A stretch of 64,000 nucleotides of DNA, from NCBI GenBank assembly GCA_023407575.1, contig JAEYLX010000075.1:186001-250000 (forward strand), written 5' to 3'. Under the pieces are notes generated by a model. It saw only the letters and a list, made by a program, of their open reading frames with translations, did no database searches and was not told where the DNA came from. Positions 54,467-63,509 of the stretch are shown here, in pieces; the stretch's first letter is position 1, and every line of letters starts with the position of its first letter. The DNA comes from Bacillota bacterium. GTDB lineage: Bacteria; Bacillota; Clostridia; Lachnospirales; Lachnospiraceae. The position numbers and the translations under genes are program-made.

Positions 54467-55543
54467 TTAATTATTATTAGTTTTATTGGTTATGTTGCTC
54501 CAGGTTTGTTGAAGAAAATCAGTGTTACTTTCCTCCATCAATATGATTCTTTCTACACTATCCATGGCAGTTTCTCCAGTATCATCACCAAAAATCTGCT
54601 TTTTCCCTTTATAAAACTTAATGTTCTGAGCATTATAATCTGGTGATGCATCGAACTTTTTCGCTAGTTCATGTGCTTTCCTCAAGCAATTTTCTGCTTC
54701 CTGAAACTGCTGATTTTTGGTATAAAACTGTGACATACCCGCAAGAAGAATTACCTGAATTTTATCAATATAAGAAACCTGATCATCTTTTCTAAGATGC
54801 ATAGAAAGGTCATACATCATTTTTAAAACCTCACATGAAGTCTTGTAATCCTGTATTTCATTATATGCATTGGCAAATCCCACACTGCAGCGCATGAGCT
54901 GTGCTATATTATCCAGCAGACACTCTGAAAGATAGGGAAATGCTTCCTGAGGATTTTTCCCCTGTGACATTAACATTCCTATGAGGCTGTTGTTAATACC
55001 ACAGTAATTATATTTTTTCAAATGCTCATAGGCTTCTTCTGTTTTTCCAAGAAAAGATAAAACCTCACCGATATTTACCTGTATGTCCAGCTCACTGGCA
55101 TGTTCGTCTTGGCTTTGCCCAACCAGAGGACAGCTGCGTCTGTAGAGTTCCAAGGCTTTTTCCAACGATTCCTGATTTCCTCGCTCAACACCCTGCAACA
55201 TAAAAAGAGCTGCACTTTGGTATATTATGTCAAAGTGATTGGGATATCTGCGAATTGCATTAAGAGCAACTTCTGCACCCTTATCGTATTGTTTCTCAAA
55301 ACGGAAGGCTTTGATTTCCCCTGCAAGATCATCGGCCGAATGATCCGTGAGCTGAAACGAGAACAGTACATCCAGCGATATTCCAAAGAGCCTGGCTAGC
55401 TTAGGTAGTAGCATAATGTCCGGGTTTGACAGTCCCGATTCCCACTTGGAAACAGCTCCTATGGTTACACCCATGACTTCAGCCAGTTGTTCCTGCGTTA
55501 ATTTCATCTCTTTGCGAAAAGCTCTAATTGTTTCATTTAACAT
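54467..55543 (-). CDS. XRE-family regulator with TPR-like C-terminal domain
   Basis: Residues 1-65 form a Cro/C1 helix-turn-helix (LTQEQLAEVMGVTIGAVSKWESGLSNPD). Residues 70-350 are a helical repeat domain of TPR type, as in RRNPP or other peptide-responsive regulators. I infer that it senses a peptide or protein partner and controls the ABC exporter encoded just downstream. No candidate signalling-peptide gene is seen in the neighbourhood. The region upstream contains a TACCATTGGTA palindrome and further TACCA half-sites, likely operators. Confidence 0.88.
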   Translation of the reverse strand: MLNETIRAFRKEMKLTQEQLAEVMGVTIGAVSKWESGLSNPDIMLLPKLARLFGISLDVLFSFQLTDHSADDLAGEIKAFRFEKQYDKGAEVALNAIRRYPNHFDIIYQSAALFMLQGVERGNQESLEKALELYRRSCPLVGQSQDEHASELDIQVNIGEVLSFLGKTEEAYEHLKKYNYCGINNSLIGMLMSQGKNPQEAFPYLSECLLDNIAQLMRCSVGFANAYNEIQDYKTSCEVLKMMYDLSMHLRKDDQVSYIDKIQVILLAGMSQFYTKNQQFQEAENCLRKAHELAKKFDASPDYNAQNIKFYKGKKQIFGDDTGETAMDSVERIILMEESNTDFLQQTWSNITNKTNNN

Positions 55544-55634
55544 AAAGTTTCCCTCGGTTTTTCCATATTTTTATTTTATCAGAGATTACCAAATAAAACA
55601 GATACCATTTATACTATTAGTAATAAATTAATTA

Positions 55635-55645
55635 TACCATTGGTA
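55635..55645. promoter_or_regulatory. Palindrome upstream of the XRE regulator
   Basis: TACCATTGGTA is a perfect 5-1-5 palindrome about 90 bases before the XRE start, with more TACCA half-sites between it and the gene. A possible operator of this regulator. Confidence 0.35.
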
Positions 55646-55702
55646 AAATTAATAAAAGTATATCTTTGTGCTATGTAATCTGTCAACTCTGCCCTATCAG
55701 TC

Positions 55703-56719
55703 TTATTTTGTAGCATTTTCCAATAGTGAAAGTCCGATTTTCTGATCCAAAGCAAATCCCAACCTGTAATTAGCCAAGACTACAGATGCAGCCTTTTTGT
55801 CTTTATTGATTATCAGAAATGAACTGAAGCATCCAGTTCCCCCACCATGCATTATAATATTGTTATTGCTTCTAAGCAGCCACCAAGCAAGACCCATATC
55901 ATATTTTTTTGAAGCATTTGCATGCTTTTCATGACAAAGTTGTAAATATGGTTTTTCTTCAAACATATTCATCCTGGCATATTTTAATAGGTCTTTGGCT
56001 GTTGAGCTTATGGCTCCTGCGGGGGCTACCAGATTTTTTTCATCCCAGAACCAATTTCCGCATCCCACATTTTTTGCATTAAAACCATTTAAATTTTTAT
56101 TACTTAACGTACCTAGATAAGTATTCTCTAACCCAAGTTCACTGAATAGGAACTCATTCATTATTTCCCAGTAATCTTTGCCTGAAACTGTACTAATCGC
56201 ATACCCAAGTAATGACAATCCGAAATTTGAATATTTCCATTTATAGTCAATATCTCTCAGTTTGCTTTTTTTAATCAACCTGATCATTTTATCCATATCC
56301 ATATTCAGAGGATTTACTTTTTGAATCTTCCCTGAAAATATTAAATCCAGATATAACCCCATATTATCCAGATTATTTAATGGAAAGGCAGATGAATAAC
56401 CAGCTGTATGAGTAGCAATTCTCTTCAGAGTAGGAAAGTATTGTTCCGTATCAAGTCCTGGAATATACTTTTTAATTGAATCATTTAATAACATCTTGTT
56501 TTCAAATACAAATTTGGATAATAATGATGCGGTAAACGTTTTGGTAATTGATCCGATTTCATATGTATATGCTGGTGCAGAAGCTATCTCACCAGATTCG
56601 TCATATACTTTTAAGATTATATCTTTTCCTGAAATAAGACCAGTTGTAAGTTTTATATGTTTTTTTCCCTTACAAGTTTTTTGAATTAAATTTAATGTCT
56701 TCGAATCAATTTGATACAT
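55703..56719 (-). CDS. Beta-lactamase-family serine hydrolase, apparently cytoplasmic
   Basis: A 338-residue protein with the serine hydrolase triad: SITK (IGSITKTFTAS), YSN (WKYSNFGLSLLG) and HGG (MHGGGTGCFSS). It has no signal peptide or lipobox, so it is either cytoplasmic or exported atypically. It may be an esterase or D-aminopeptidase; true beta-lactamase activity is unlikely. Start: the ATG at 56734 overlaps the MarR stop, but the ATG at 56719 follows GAGGAGGAG and is preferred. It is in one operon with the MarR regulator gene. Confidence 0.85.
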   Translation of the reverse strand: MYQIDSKTLNLIQKTCKGKKHIKLTTGLISGKDIILKVYDESGEIASAPAYTYEIGSITKTFTASLLSKFVFENKMLLNDSIKKYIPGLDTEQYFPTLKRIATHTAGYSSAFPLNNLDNMGLYLDLIFSGKIQKVNPLNMDMDKMIRLIKKSKLRDIDYKWKYSNFGLSLLGYAISTVSGKDYWEIMNEFLFSELGLENTYLGTLSNKNLNGFNAKNVGCGNWFWDEKNLVAPAGAISSTAKDLLKYARMNMFEEKPYLQLCHEKHANASKKYDMGLAWWLLRSNNNIIMHGGGTGCFSSFLIINKDKKAASVVLANYRLGFALDQKIGLSLLENATK

Positions 56720-56730
56720 ACTGCTCCTCC

Positions 56731-57288
56731 TCATTCTTGTTCCTTGCGCCTTTTTCTGAATTCTTCCAGCATCCTTATCTGAATATCGGAATAATCTCCT
56801 TCAAGGCGGCCGCTTGCATCTTCTTCAAATCCATCGTGCTCTTCACCATCAAAGCTGTATACCTTTTTCAATAATCTCCATAATGTATCCAGTTCGTGTT
56901 CCGTAAATTTCTTAAAAACCTTCGACATGAAAATCACACCGGTTTCAGAGCATTCTAAAATAGCCTGTATACCTGGCTCGGTGACTTTTACATTGATTGC
57001 CCTCTTATCACGCTCGCTGGTTGTAATAATAATATACCCCTTCTTCTCAATTGCGCTAATCAATTGATTTACATTTTGCTTCGTCGTCCCCAGCTTTTTA
57101 GCAATATTTTTTAGTGTTGTTTCCTCTGGCGGGAGATGGAAAACGGCTAATATTGCCATATACTGTCTTGACGTAAGACCTTTATAATATTTATCATCTT
57201 GAGCTTCAAGCTTGTTTGCAACAGCCATCAAGGTTGCATATGCCTGCTGCATTAAGAACAGTTCGTTTACTTCTTTAGAATAATTCAT
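56731..57288 (-). CDS. MarR-family transcriptional regulator
   Basis: A 185-residue winged helix protein. The core reads TSRQYMAILAVFHLPPEETTLKNIAKKLGTTKQNVNQLISAIEKKGYI, followed by the wing TTSERDKRAINVKVT. It has an acidic C-terminal extension (about 145-185) beyond the usual length. Two matching palindromes just upstream of the gene are probable operators, so it should repress itself and the serine hydrolase. AAGGAG precedes the ATG. Confidence 0.92.
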   Translation of the reverse strand: MNYSKEVNELFLMQQAYATLMAVANKLEAQDDKYYKGLTSRQYMAILAVFHLPPEETTLKNIAKKLGTTKQNVNQLISAIEKKGYIIITTSERDKRAINVKVTEPGIQAILECSETGVIFMSKVFKKFTEHELDTLWRLLKKVYSFDGEEHDGFEEDASGRLEGDYSDIQIRMLEEFRKRRKEQE

Positions 57289-57309
57289 TGTGCGCTCCTT
57301 TTTTTGTAT

Positions 57310-57375
57310 TTAGTCAATACATTGTCTAAATACAGTAATACACTTTCTCTGTATATTTGTCAATACATTGACTAA
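57310..57375. promoter_or_regulatory. Two MarR operator boxes
   Basis: TTAGTCAATACATTGTCTAA (from 57310) and TTTGTCAATACATTGACTAA (57356-57375) share the dyad GTCAAT-AC-ATTGAC, complete in the second. They are about 46 bp apart, upstream of the MarR start. Confidence 0.7.
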
Positions 57376-57407
57376 TATACTTTCGTTTAAATCTTACAAA
57401 AAGAAAA

Positions 57408-57433
57408 GACGTGAAAGTTTTTACTTTCACGTC
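57408..57433 (-). terminator. Hairpin terminator upstream of the MarR gene
   Basis: GACGTGAAAGT with its complement ACTTTCACGTC forms an 11-bp stem around TTTT; on the minus strand it is followed by TTTTCTTTTTG. It probably ends the transcript from the ABC/remnant region. Confidence 0.7.
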
Positions 57434-57541
57434 CTTAATTTTAGCGCATTTCAATTATTTTCTTATAGGATTTAGCTATATGTCACTGTACATACCTAGC
57501 CGTTATTTTCTTTATTGCTTCCACTGCTTTGATAGAAACGG

Positions 57542-57794
57542 CTAGCTAATCTCTGCACTTTCTATTCGTCTTAATTTCTCTGTGTCCCTAGCTGGAGATG
57601 CACCTAAGAAGCGGGAGTATTCTCAATTAAACTGTGAATTTGATAAATGCATCATTATCAAAATAGTATAAAAAGGCATCTAGTAAATCTTTTACATTGC
57701 TATTCGAATTTTGTTCATATGCATTTTCGACAATTCCCTGTATATCTTGGATAGATAATGCGTATATCAGATTATTATCAATGGCTCTTGTTAT
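57542..57794 (-). pseudogene. Decayed gene of unknown family
   Basis: Two protein-like minus-strand pieces lie in different frames. Bases 57627-57794 encode 55 residues (beginning ITRAIDNNLIYALSIQDIQG and ending NDAFIKFTV, stop). Bases 57542-57622 encode 26 residues (EYSRFLGASPARDTEKLRRI and so on, stop). Neither has a start codon, and an in-frame TAG precedes the first. They may be one gene with a frameshift. No family is recognised. An inverted repeat (CTAGCCGTT, 57496-57504, with AACGGCTAG, 57537-57545) overlaps the end. Confidence 0.4.
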
Positions 57795-57855
57795 CTATTT
57801 TATCTCCCTAATGATCGTAAGGCATTGAACCCTTATGATCCAATGCCCCTGGTAT

Positions 57856-59571
57856 CTATACGTTATTTAAAAGTTCCTGCTCTGCAATCCACATGGCTGC
57901 ATATTTACCGTTTTGATCAAGTAGTTCTTTATGGTTTCCTTCTTCTTTTACACGACCATCTGCTATTACGATAATCTTATCTGCATTTTTTACAATAGAA
58001 AGGGTATGCGCAATCATTACAACTGTTTTCTTTTTTCTAAGTAAATTAGAAATTGCATTTTTTACTGCCAGTTCGTTTTCTACATCCAGATTAGCAGTTG
58101 CTTCATCCAGCAGTAGAATGGGCGAATTCTTTAAAATAGCTCTTGCAATAGAAATACGCTGTCTTTCTCCGCCAGATAACTGATTGCCATTTTCTCCTGC
58201 CATTGATTCATATCCGTTTGGCAAATTCTTTATAAATTCATCGCAATTTGCTTCTTTACATGCACTTTCTATTTCTGCATCGGTGGCATTCTCCCTTGCA
58301 TAGCGAATATTATTTCTAATGGTATCATCAAATAAAAAGACATCTTGATCCACCATAGAAATCTTTGATAACACCTGCTCCACGCCTGCTTCTTTGGTAG
58401 AGTAGCCTCCAATTCTAATTTCTCCGGACGTTGGTTCATAATATTTCATTATTAAATTTAAAATAGTTGATTTTCCGGAACCTGAATCCCCAACAATTGC
58501 TGTCAGCTTACCATCCTCCATCCTTAAATTAATATCCTTACAAACAGGTTCTACAGTTATATAGGAAAAGGCAACCTTATGAAACTCAATATCATAGGAT
58601 TTTGGATGAAACGGTATTTTCGACTTGTTTTCCTCTGGTTCTGTAATTACACCCTTAATCTTTTTCTTTGCTATCATCAGGTTTTTATAGCTTGTAAAAT
58701 CAATGAAAATGGTTCCCAATAACTTGGTAAGAAATAAAGGGAATAAACATAGCATAATATAGGTTACCGCATCTAGACTACCATTTTTAAAATCCATTCC
58801 TGCAATATAAATAACCAGTGGAAGGCTACACCAGGAAAGAATGCTGTAGGTCATACCAATTGGAATAATTTTTAATTCATAAATAAAGCTAATATCGCAA
58901 AAAGATTTCATTGCATGCGTTACTGCTTTATTTTTGATCCCTCCAATTCCATAAGCTCGAAAGGTTTGTATTCCATGAATATATTCTACAATGCTGCTGA
59001 CATTTTCTGTACAAATCTCATTCTTTTGCTTTCCGTATTTTCTAACCTGCCGAAAAGAAAGCCAGATGGCAGGAATAATACATAGTTGTGCCAGTAAAAA
59101 AATAATAGCCGAGGGCACATGCTTTGTACTAACAAATATAACAAGCATAAGTGACAAAGTAATATTTTTAATTAAATCCCCTACTTTATGAGTTAATACC
59201 TTTTCATAGCTGTTAACGTTTTCTGTTGAAACATTAATATAATCACCGATTTGTGCAGACTGAAAATTAGCCAACGGTATTCTCTTGATTTTATCCCCCA
59301 GAAAAAGTCTGATTTGCCTGCTAACTAAAGCTCCGCCAACCTGTCCTTGCACATAACCAAAGCTATAGATGATAACTCTAAGTACAAAAATACCAGCTAG
59401 CAGCAAAGTCATTCTCCCTATTATTTTAATATCCATCGTCTGATTCCATAAGGACTGGAACGTATAATAAAGCAGCATAAAATTACTTCCGGATAACAAG
59501 CCTTCCAGTATCGTACAAATGATCGAACCATATAGTCTCTTATTCCATTTCATTGGCTTTTTATCTGTCAT
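57856..59571 (-). CDS. ABC transporter half B (membrane plus ATPase domains)
   Basis: A 571-residue half-transporter with six helices (about 15-300) and an ATPase: GDSGSGKST, LSGGERQRISIARAIL, LLLDEATANLD and the switch histidine in VMIAHTL. Its start overlaps the end of the partner gene by 11 bases, so the two form a heterodimer. In several Firmicutes and Actinobacteria such pairs, despite an exporter fold, import siderophores or haem (YbtPQ/IrtAB type). The adjacent ECF genes support an uptake role here. The substrate is unknown. Confidence 0.9.
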   Translation of the reverse strand: MTDKKPMKWNKRLYGSIICTILEGLLSGSNFMLLYYTFQSLWNQTMDIKIIGRMTLLLAGIFVLRVIIYSFGYVQGQVGGALVSRQIRLFLGDKIKRIPLANFQSAQIGDYINVSTENVNSYEKVLTHKVGDLIKNITLSLMLVIFVSTKHVPSAIIFLLAQLCIIPAIWLSFRQVRKYGKQKNEICTENVSSIVEYIHGIQTFRAYGIGGIKNKAVTHAMKSFCDISFIYELKIIPIGMTYSILSWCSLPLVIYIAGMDFKNGSLDAVTYIMLCLFPLFLTKLLGTIFIDFTSYKNLMIAKKKIKGVITEPEENKSKIPFHPKSYDIEFHKVAFSYITVEPVCKDINLRMEDGKLTAIVGDSGSGKSTILNLIMKYYEPTSGEIRIGGYSTKEAGVEQVLSKISMVDQDVFLFDDTIRNNIRYARENATDAEIESACKEANCDEFIKNLPNGYESMAGENGNQLSGGERQRISIARAILKNSPILLLDEATANLDVENELAVKNAISNLLRKKKTVVMIAHTLSIVKNADKIIVIADGRVKEEGNHKELLDQNGKYAAMWIAEQELLNNV

Positions 59572-61336
59572 TGTCAGTCTCCTCCTTAAATCCTTCTATC
59601 TGATAGGTAACGGATCGAGCCTTCTCATAACTTTCCCAGGTATCACGATAATATTGATTGTTTAAAATCATTTCTTTATGAGTACCAATACTGCTTATCG
59701 TTTGATTTTCAATAACAGCCACTCTGTCACATATTTTAAGTGCACTCAGTCTGTGCGCAACTATGATCACTGTTTTTCCTTCACATAGATTTTTTATAGC
59801 CTTATCTATTTCAAGCTGATTTTCCGGATCTGCCGCAGATGTGGCTTCGTCTAAAATGAGAATTGGGGCATTTTTTAAGATTGCTCTGGCAATAGCAATT
59901 CTTTGCTTTTCACCGCCGGAAAAACGTGTTCCAAAGCCACCTACCAATGTCTCATACCCCTCTGGAAGACTCATAATAAAGTCATCAATTTGTGCTTTCT
60001 TAGCCGCTTCTCTCACTTCTTGCAAGGATGCGTTCGCACCCATTTTTATATTATTTAATACACTGTCTCGTGTAAGAAATGTTTTTTGAAATACGATGGC
60101 CACCTGCTCTAAAAGCTGTTCATAATTTATATTTTTTACATTTACTCCACCTATTGTAATACAACCTTTATCCACATCATAAAACCTTGTAATCAGTTCA
60201 ATTATCGTACTTTTTCCAGCCCCTGATTTTCCAACAAGAGCCACTTTTTCTCCGGCATGTACAGTAAGATTACAGTTGGACAATACATTAACTGGTTCAT
60301 CCTTCATATAAGAGAAACTAACATTTGCTAATTTGATTTCATGTGTACGTGGAAAATCTAGTCCACCCTGATAGATTGGTATATCAAGAATAGCCTTTGT
60401 CTTCGTTATACCATGCAATACTTGAGCAAAATTAGACCCAAGTTCTTGTAAAGGTCTTAATTCAGTTAGGTACATAGAACCAATAAATGCGAATAATAAG
60501 AATATACTGCCGGTAATGGAACCATGCAGGAAGAAATAACCCCCGATTGGTACCATTAAGAGCATTCCACATTCTGTAATTATTACATAAGCTGCATAGG
60601 GTGGCCCCATCTTTTTTGACACCTGATTCCAAGCATCATTTGCTTTGTCGACTGCATCTGAATACTTTCGAAAGGAACGGCTCCCCATATTATAAGCTTT
60701 AATCAGTCTCATTCCGCTGATATATTCAATGATTGCAGAATTTAATTTAATCAAGGATAAACTGGTGCTTTCCAACATGCTTCCCATTCCCTTGAACATC
60801 AATCCCATAACAGCTAATGCCAAAATCAGAGGTACAAGAGATATCAATGCCAAAGGAAGATTTACCGTACTAAGATATATAAATACAGCCACCGGTCCGC
60901 ATAAATAACCTATAAATTCAGGCAGATGATGTGCTAAAAACAACTCTAACTTTTCAATATCTTCATTTAAGACAGTTTTTATTGCTCCCGTATTGTGTTC
61001 GTTTAAAGCACCTAAGGGTACCTTTGCCATATGTTCAACTGCCATGCATCGCACCTTATACAAAGCGCTGTAGGCCCCTTTATGTGACAATATTCCTGCT
61101 GTACCAAAAAACAGAAAGCGTAATACAACAGCGACAGAAATTAACAGGCTGCTCTGTATTATGATATCCTTTGTAAAGGTTCCCTCGTAGGCATTTTGAA
61201 TCAATTGGTACACCCCATAATAAGGCACCATAGTACATAATCCACTAAGAAAAGAACACAGTATTGCTAGATATAAATAATACTTATCCTTCCCTGACCA
61301 TTGCAAAAGCAGGCGTATTGGATTTTCTTTTTTCAT
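59561..61336 (-). CDS. ABC transporter half A (membrane plus ATPase domains)
   Basis: A 591-residue half-transporter with six helices (about 18-300). Its ATPase has Walker A GKSGAGKST, a signature altered to FSGGEKQR, Walker B ILILDEATSAAD and the switch histidine in IIVAHRLS. The phenylalanine in the signature and EATSAAD are typical of one half of the YbtPQ/IrtAB-like pairs. It lies 53 bases after the ECF ATPase gene, in the same direction. It pairs with the product of the overlapping downstream gene. Confidence 0.9.
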   Translation of the reverse strand: MKKENPIRLLLQWSGKDKYYLYLAILCSFLSGLCTMVPYYGVYQLIQNAYEGTFTKDIIIQSSLLISVAVVLRFLFFGTAGILSHKGAYSALYKVRCMAVEHMAKVPLGALNEHNTGAIKTVLNEDIEKLELFLAHHLPEFIGYLCGPVAVFIYLSTVNLPLALISLVPLILALAVMGLMFKGMGSMLESTSLSLIKLNSAIIEYISGMRLIKAYNMGSRSFRKYSDAVDKANDAWNQVSKKMGPPYAAYVIITECGMLLMVPIGGYFFLHGSITGSIFLLFAFIGSMYLTELRPLQELGSNFAQVLHGITKTKAILDIPIYQGGLDFPRTHEIKLANVSFSYMKDEPVNVLSNCNLTVHAGEKVALVGKSGAGKSTIIELITRFYDVDKGCITIGGVNVKNINYEQLLEQVAIVFQKTFLTRDSVLNNIKMGANASLQEVREAAKKAQIDDFIMSLPEGYETLVGGFGTRFSGGEKQRIAIARAILKNAPILILDEATSAADPENQLEIDKAIKNLCEGKTVIIVAHRLSALKICDRVAVIENQTISSIGTHKEMILNNQYYRDTWESYEKARSVTYQIEGFKEETDNDR

Positions 61337-61389
61337 GATTATTTCCTTTCCTTTATGTATTGAATTATTATGTTAAACCATTTCATATA

Positions 61390-62808
61390 TTAAGGTTTCA
61401 AGCATATTACTCTCGTACATGCCTCTGCCAGGAATTCATAGTCATGGGTAACCACAAAAATGATTTTCCCCCTTTGTGCTAAAGCTTTAAGGAGTTTGGA
61501 AACTGCCTGCATACTATCGTAATCCAGTCCGCTTGTAGGTTCATCAAAGATTAATATTTCTTTTTTACAAATCATACTGACGGCAACTGCGACACGCTGC
61601 TTTTGCCCTCCCGACAAAGTATTAGGATGACGCTTACCGTAGGTATCTAAACCAAGTTCCAACAACGTCTTTGTTATTAATTCATAATCCGGTTTTTTGA
61701 TACCAAGACTGCATTCATGTTCCACGCTGTCTGCAAAAAGCTGATAATTTACATCTTGAAGAACCATATAGGAATGAGACAAGCGCGTCTTCTCCTTTAA
61801 AACAACATCATTTAGAGTTATTTTACCTTCCAGCGGTTTTAAAAGGCCGCAAAGGGTTCTTGAGAAGGTCGACTTTCCAACTCCGTTATGACCAGTGATT
61901 GCAATAATTTCACCAGTTGAAGCTGTTAAATTAAGGTTGGACAAAATCACTTTTTTCCCATAGCCGATAGCAACATTTTGAAATTCCAGTATTTTTTCCT
62001 CTTTTATAGTAATCTTACTCTCCTTATTTTTCTTGCCTTTTTGATTATTTATAATAAGCAAATCCTTGTTGTAGTCTATGGAACGAAGCCCCATAGCCTT
62101 TCTCTCTTTGGCGGGTAAATGATAAAATTCTTCTCTGGTCCAGATATGTTTTAATTCTCCCTTGTCAAGATATAGAATGCGGTCTGCTATTTCTCTTAAG
62201 TAATAGAGACGATGCTCTGCTATAATAACCGTTTTTCCTTGATTTTTTATTAATTGAATATGCTTTCTCAAATCTTCAATTGCTTTTTCATCCAGATTTG
62301 ACGAGGGTTCATCCAATAGGTAGATGTCCGGATTCATAGCATAAACCGAAGCAAATGCAACTTTTTGTTTTTCACCCCCGGATAAAGAAAAAATACTTCT
62401 TCCAAGTAAATCTTCAATCTCAAGTTCTCTTGCCGTTTGATTTACCTTTTGCCTCATTTCAGCTTGAGGCACTCCGTTATTTTCCATCCCAAAAGCAATT
62501 TCTCCGTCAGTATCCATGTTAAAAAATTGTGTTTTTGGATTTTGAAATACAGAACCTACTTTTGACGCAAGCTTATAAATTGGTTCTTCAAAAAGAGGCT
62601 TGCCATCTATCTTAATTTCCCCGGATAATTCTCCCGGAAAGAACTCCGGGATCAATCCATTCATCAGTCGCGTAATTGTTGTTTTCCCGCATCCGCTGCG
62701 TCCTGTAAGAAGGATGCACTCTCCTGTTTTAATTGTAAAATCCAAGTCCTGCAGCTTACCCTCTTCTGCACCTTCGTAAGAAAAGGATACCCCTTTAAAT
62801 TCAATCAT
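61390..62808 (-). CDS. ECF transporter ATPase, two fused ATP-binding domains
   Basis: A 472-residue protein with two complete ATPase modules. Domain 1: GRSGCGKTT, FSLSGGEKQKVAFASV, IYLLDEPSSNLD. Domain 2: GHNGVGKST, LSGGQKQRVAVAVSM, EILIFDEPTSGLD. It corresponds to EcfA and EcfA' joined in one chain. It powers uptake through the EcfT protein encoded immediately upstream, with a four-base overlap. No membrane segments are present. The linker between the domains (about 235-275) is lysine-rich. Confidence 0.93.
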   Translation of the reverse strand: MIEFKGVSFSYEGAEEGKLQDLDFTIKTGECILLTGRSGCGKTTITRLMNGLIPEFFPGELSGEIKIDGKPLFEEPIYKLASKVGSVFQNPKTQFFNMDTDGEIAFGMENNGVPQAEMRQKVNQTARELEIEDLLGRSIFSLSGGEKQKVAFASVYAMNPDIYLLDEPSSNLDEKAIEDLRKHIQLIKNQGKTVIIAEHRLYYLREIADRILYLDKGELKHIWTREEFYHLPAKERKAMGLRSIDYNKDLLIINNQKGKKNKESKITIKEEKILEFQNVAIGYGKKVILSNLNLTASTGEIIAITGHNGVGKSTFSRTLCGLLKPLEGKITLNDVVLKEKTRLSHSYMVLQDVNYQLFADSVEHECSLGIKKPDYELITKTLLELGLDTYGKRHPNTLSGGQKQRVAVAVSMICKKEILIFDEPTSGLDYDSMQAVSKLLKALAQRGKIIFVVTHDYEFLAEACTRVICLKP

Positions 62809-63509
62809 AACATTCCACCTCTCAACAGTAATCCAAAGACAAAATAGAGAAACATTAGTAGGATTGCTACTGTATCAAGAATAGAAAAACGAATATCAGT
62901 TAAGCAACTTCTTGTATTCGGATTTTCAATTCCTCGGGTTACCGATGCAATGGATAACTCATCTGCTGTTTTTGATGCCGCCATCATCATAGGCACATAG
63001 AAGCATTCTATTGTCATAGAAGGATGTTTGATTATTCCTAAAAGCGAAGGAGAGATATCTCGCATTCTCATGGCATCCTTAATCGAGTGCCAATCTTCTT
63101 TTATAACTGGCAAATAGCACATCATAACTGCAAAGGGAATAACAAAGCCGTTTGGCATATGCATTTTATAGAGTGCTGCCATAAATTCACTGGTCTTGGT
63201 GGTTGCAATCATAATTCCTGCCATGAATCCACAGGGATATACTTTATTAACGAGTCCGAAGAAAGCCATAAACATTGCTTGCCAAATACTACTTAAATTG
63301 TAAATACTAAGTTTGGTAACAAAAAAAATGATTACATAAGCTCCAATGCCTAAAAATGTATAGTGGTATTTCTTCATTAAGAATCCAAGCACCCCGATCA
63401 AAAGAACCAGCAGTAACCCATACGTTAAAGACGGTGCAAACATGGTAGATAAGACACATAGGAACAATATTCCTAACTTTGCACGTGGATCGAAGTGGAT
63501 TGCACTCAT
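62805..63509 (-). CDS. ecfT: ECF transporter transmembrane component EcfT
   Basis: A 234-residue CbiQ/EcfT-family membrane protein with about five or six helices. The cytoplasmic coupling helices carry the family signature around DAMRMRDIS and SIASVTRGIE, corresponding to the paired Ala-Arg-Gly motifs that contact the ATPases. It links the S component to the fused ATPase. Start and stop overlap its neighbours by four bases on both sides, so the three genes are translationally coupled. As a dedicated (group I) system its substrate is set by the adjacent S component. Confidence 0.9.
   Translation of the reverse strand: MSAIHFDPRAKLGILFLCVLSTMFAPSLTYGLLLVLLIGVLGFLMKKYHYTFLGIGAYVIIFFVTKLSIYNLSSIWQAMFMAFFGLVNKVYPCGFMAGIMIATTKTSEFMAALYKMHMPNGFVIPFAVMMCYLPVIKEDWHSIKDAMRMRDISPSLLGIIKHPSMTIECFYVPMMMAASKTADELSIASVTRGIENPNTRSCLTDIRFSILDTVAILLMFLYFVFGLLLRGGML

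Noticed and set aside
52684..55543. Possible bacteriocin locus (XRE/TPR regulator plus exporter)
   Set aside because: No peptidase domain in the exporter and no small precursor ORF with a ribosome site nearby.
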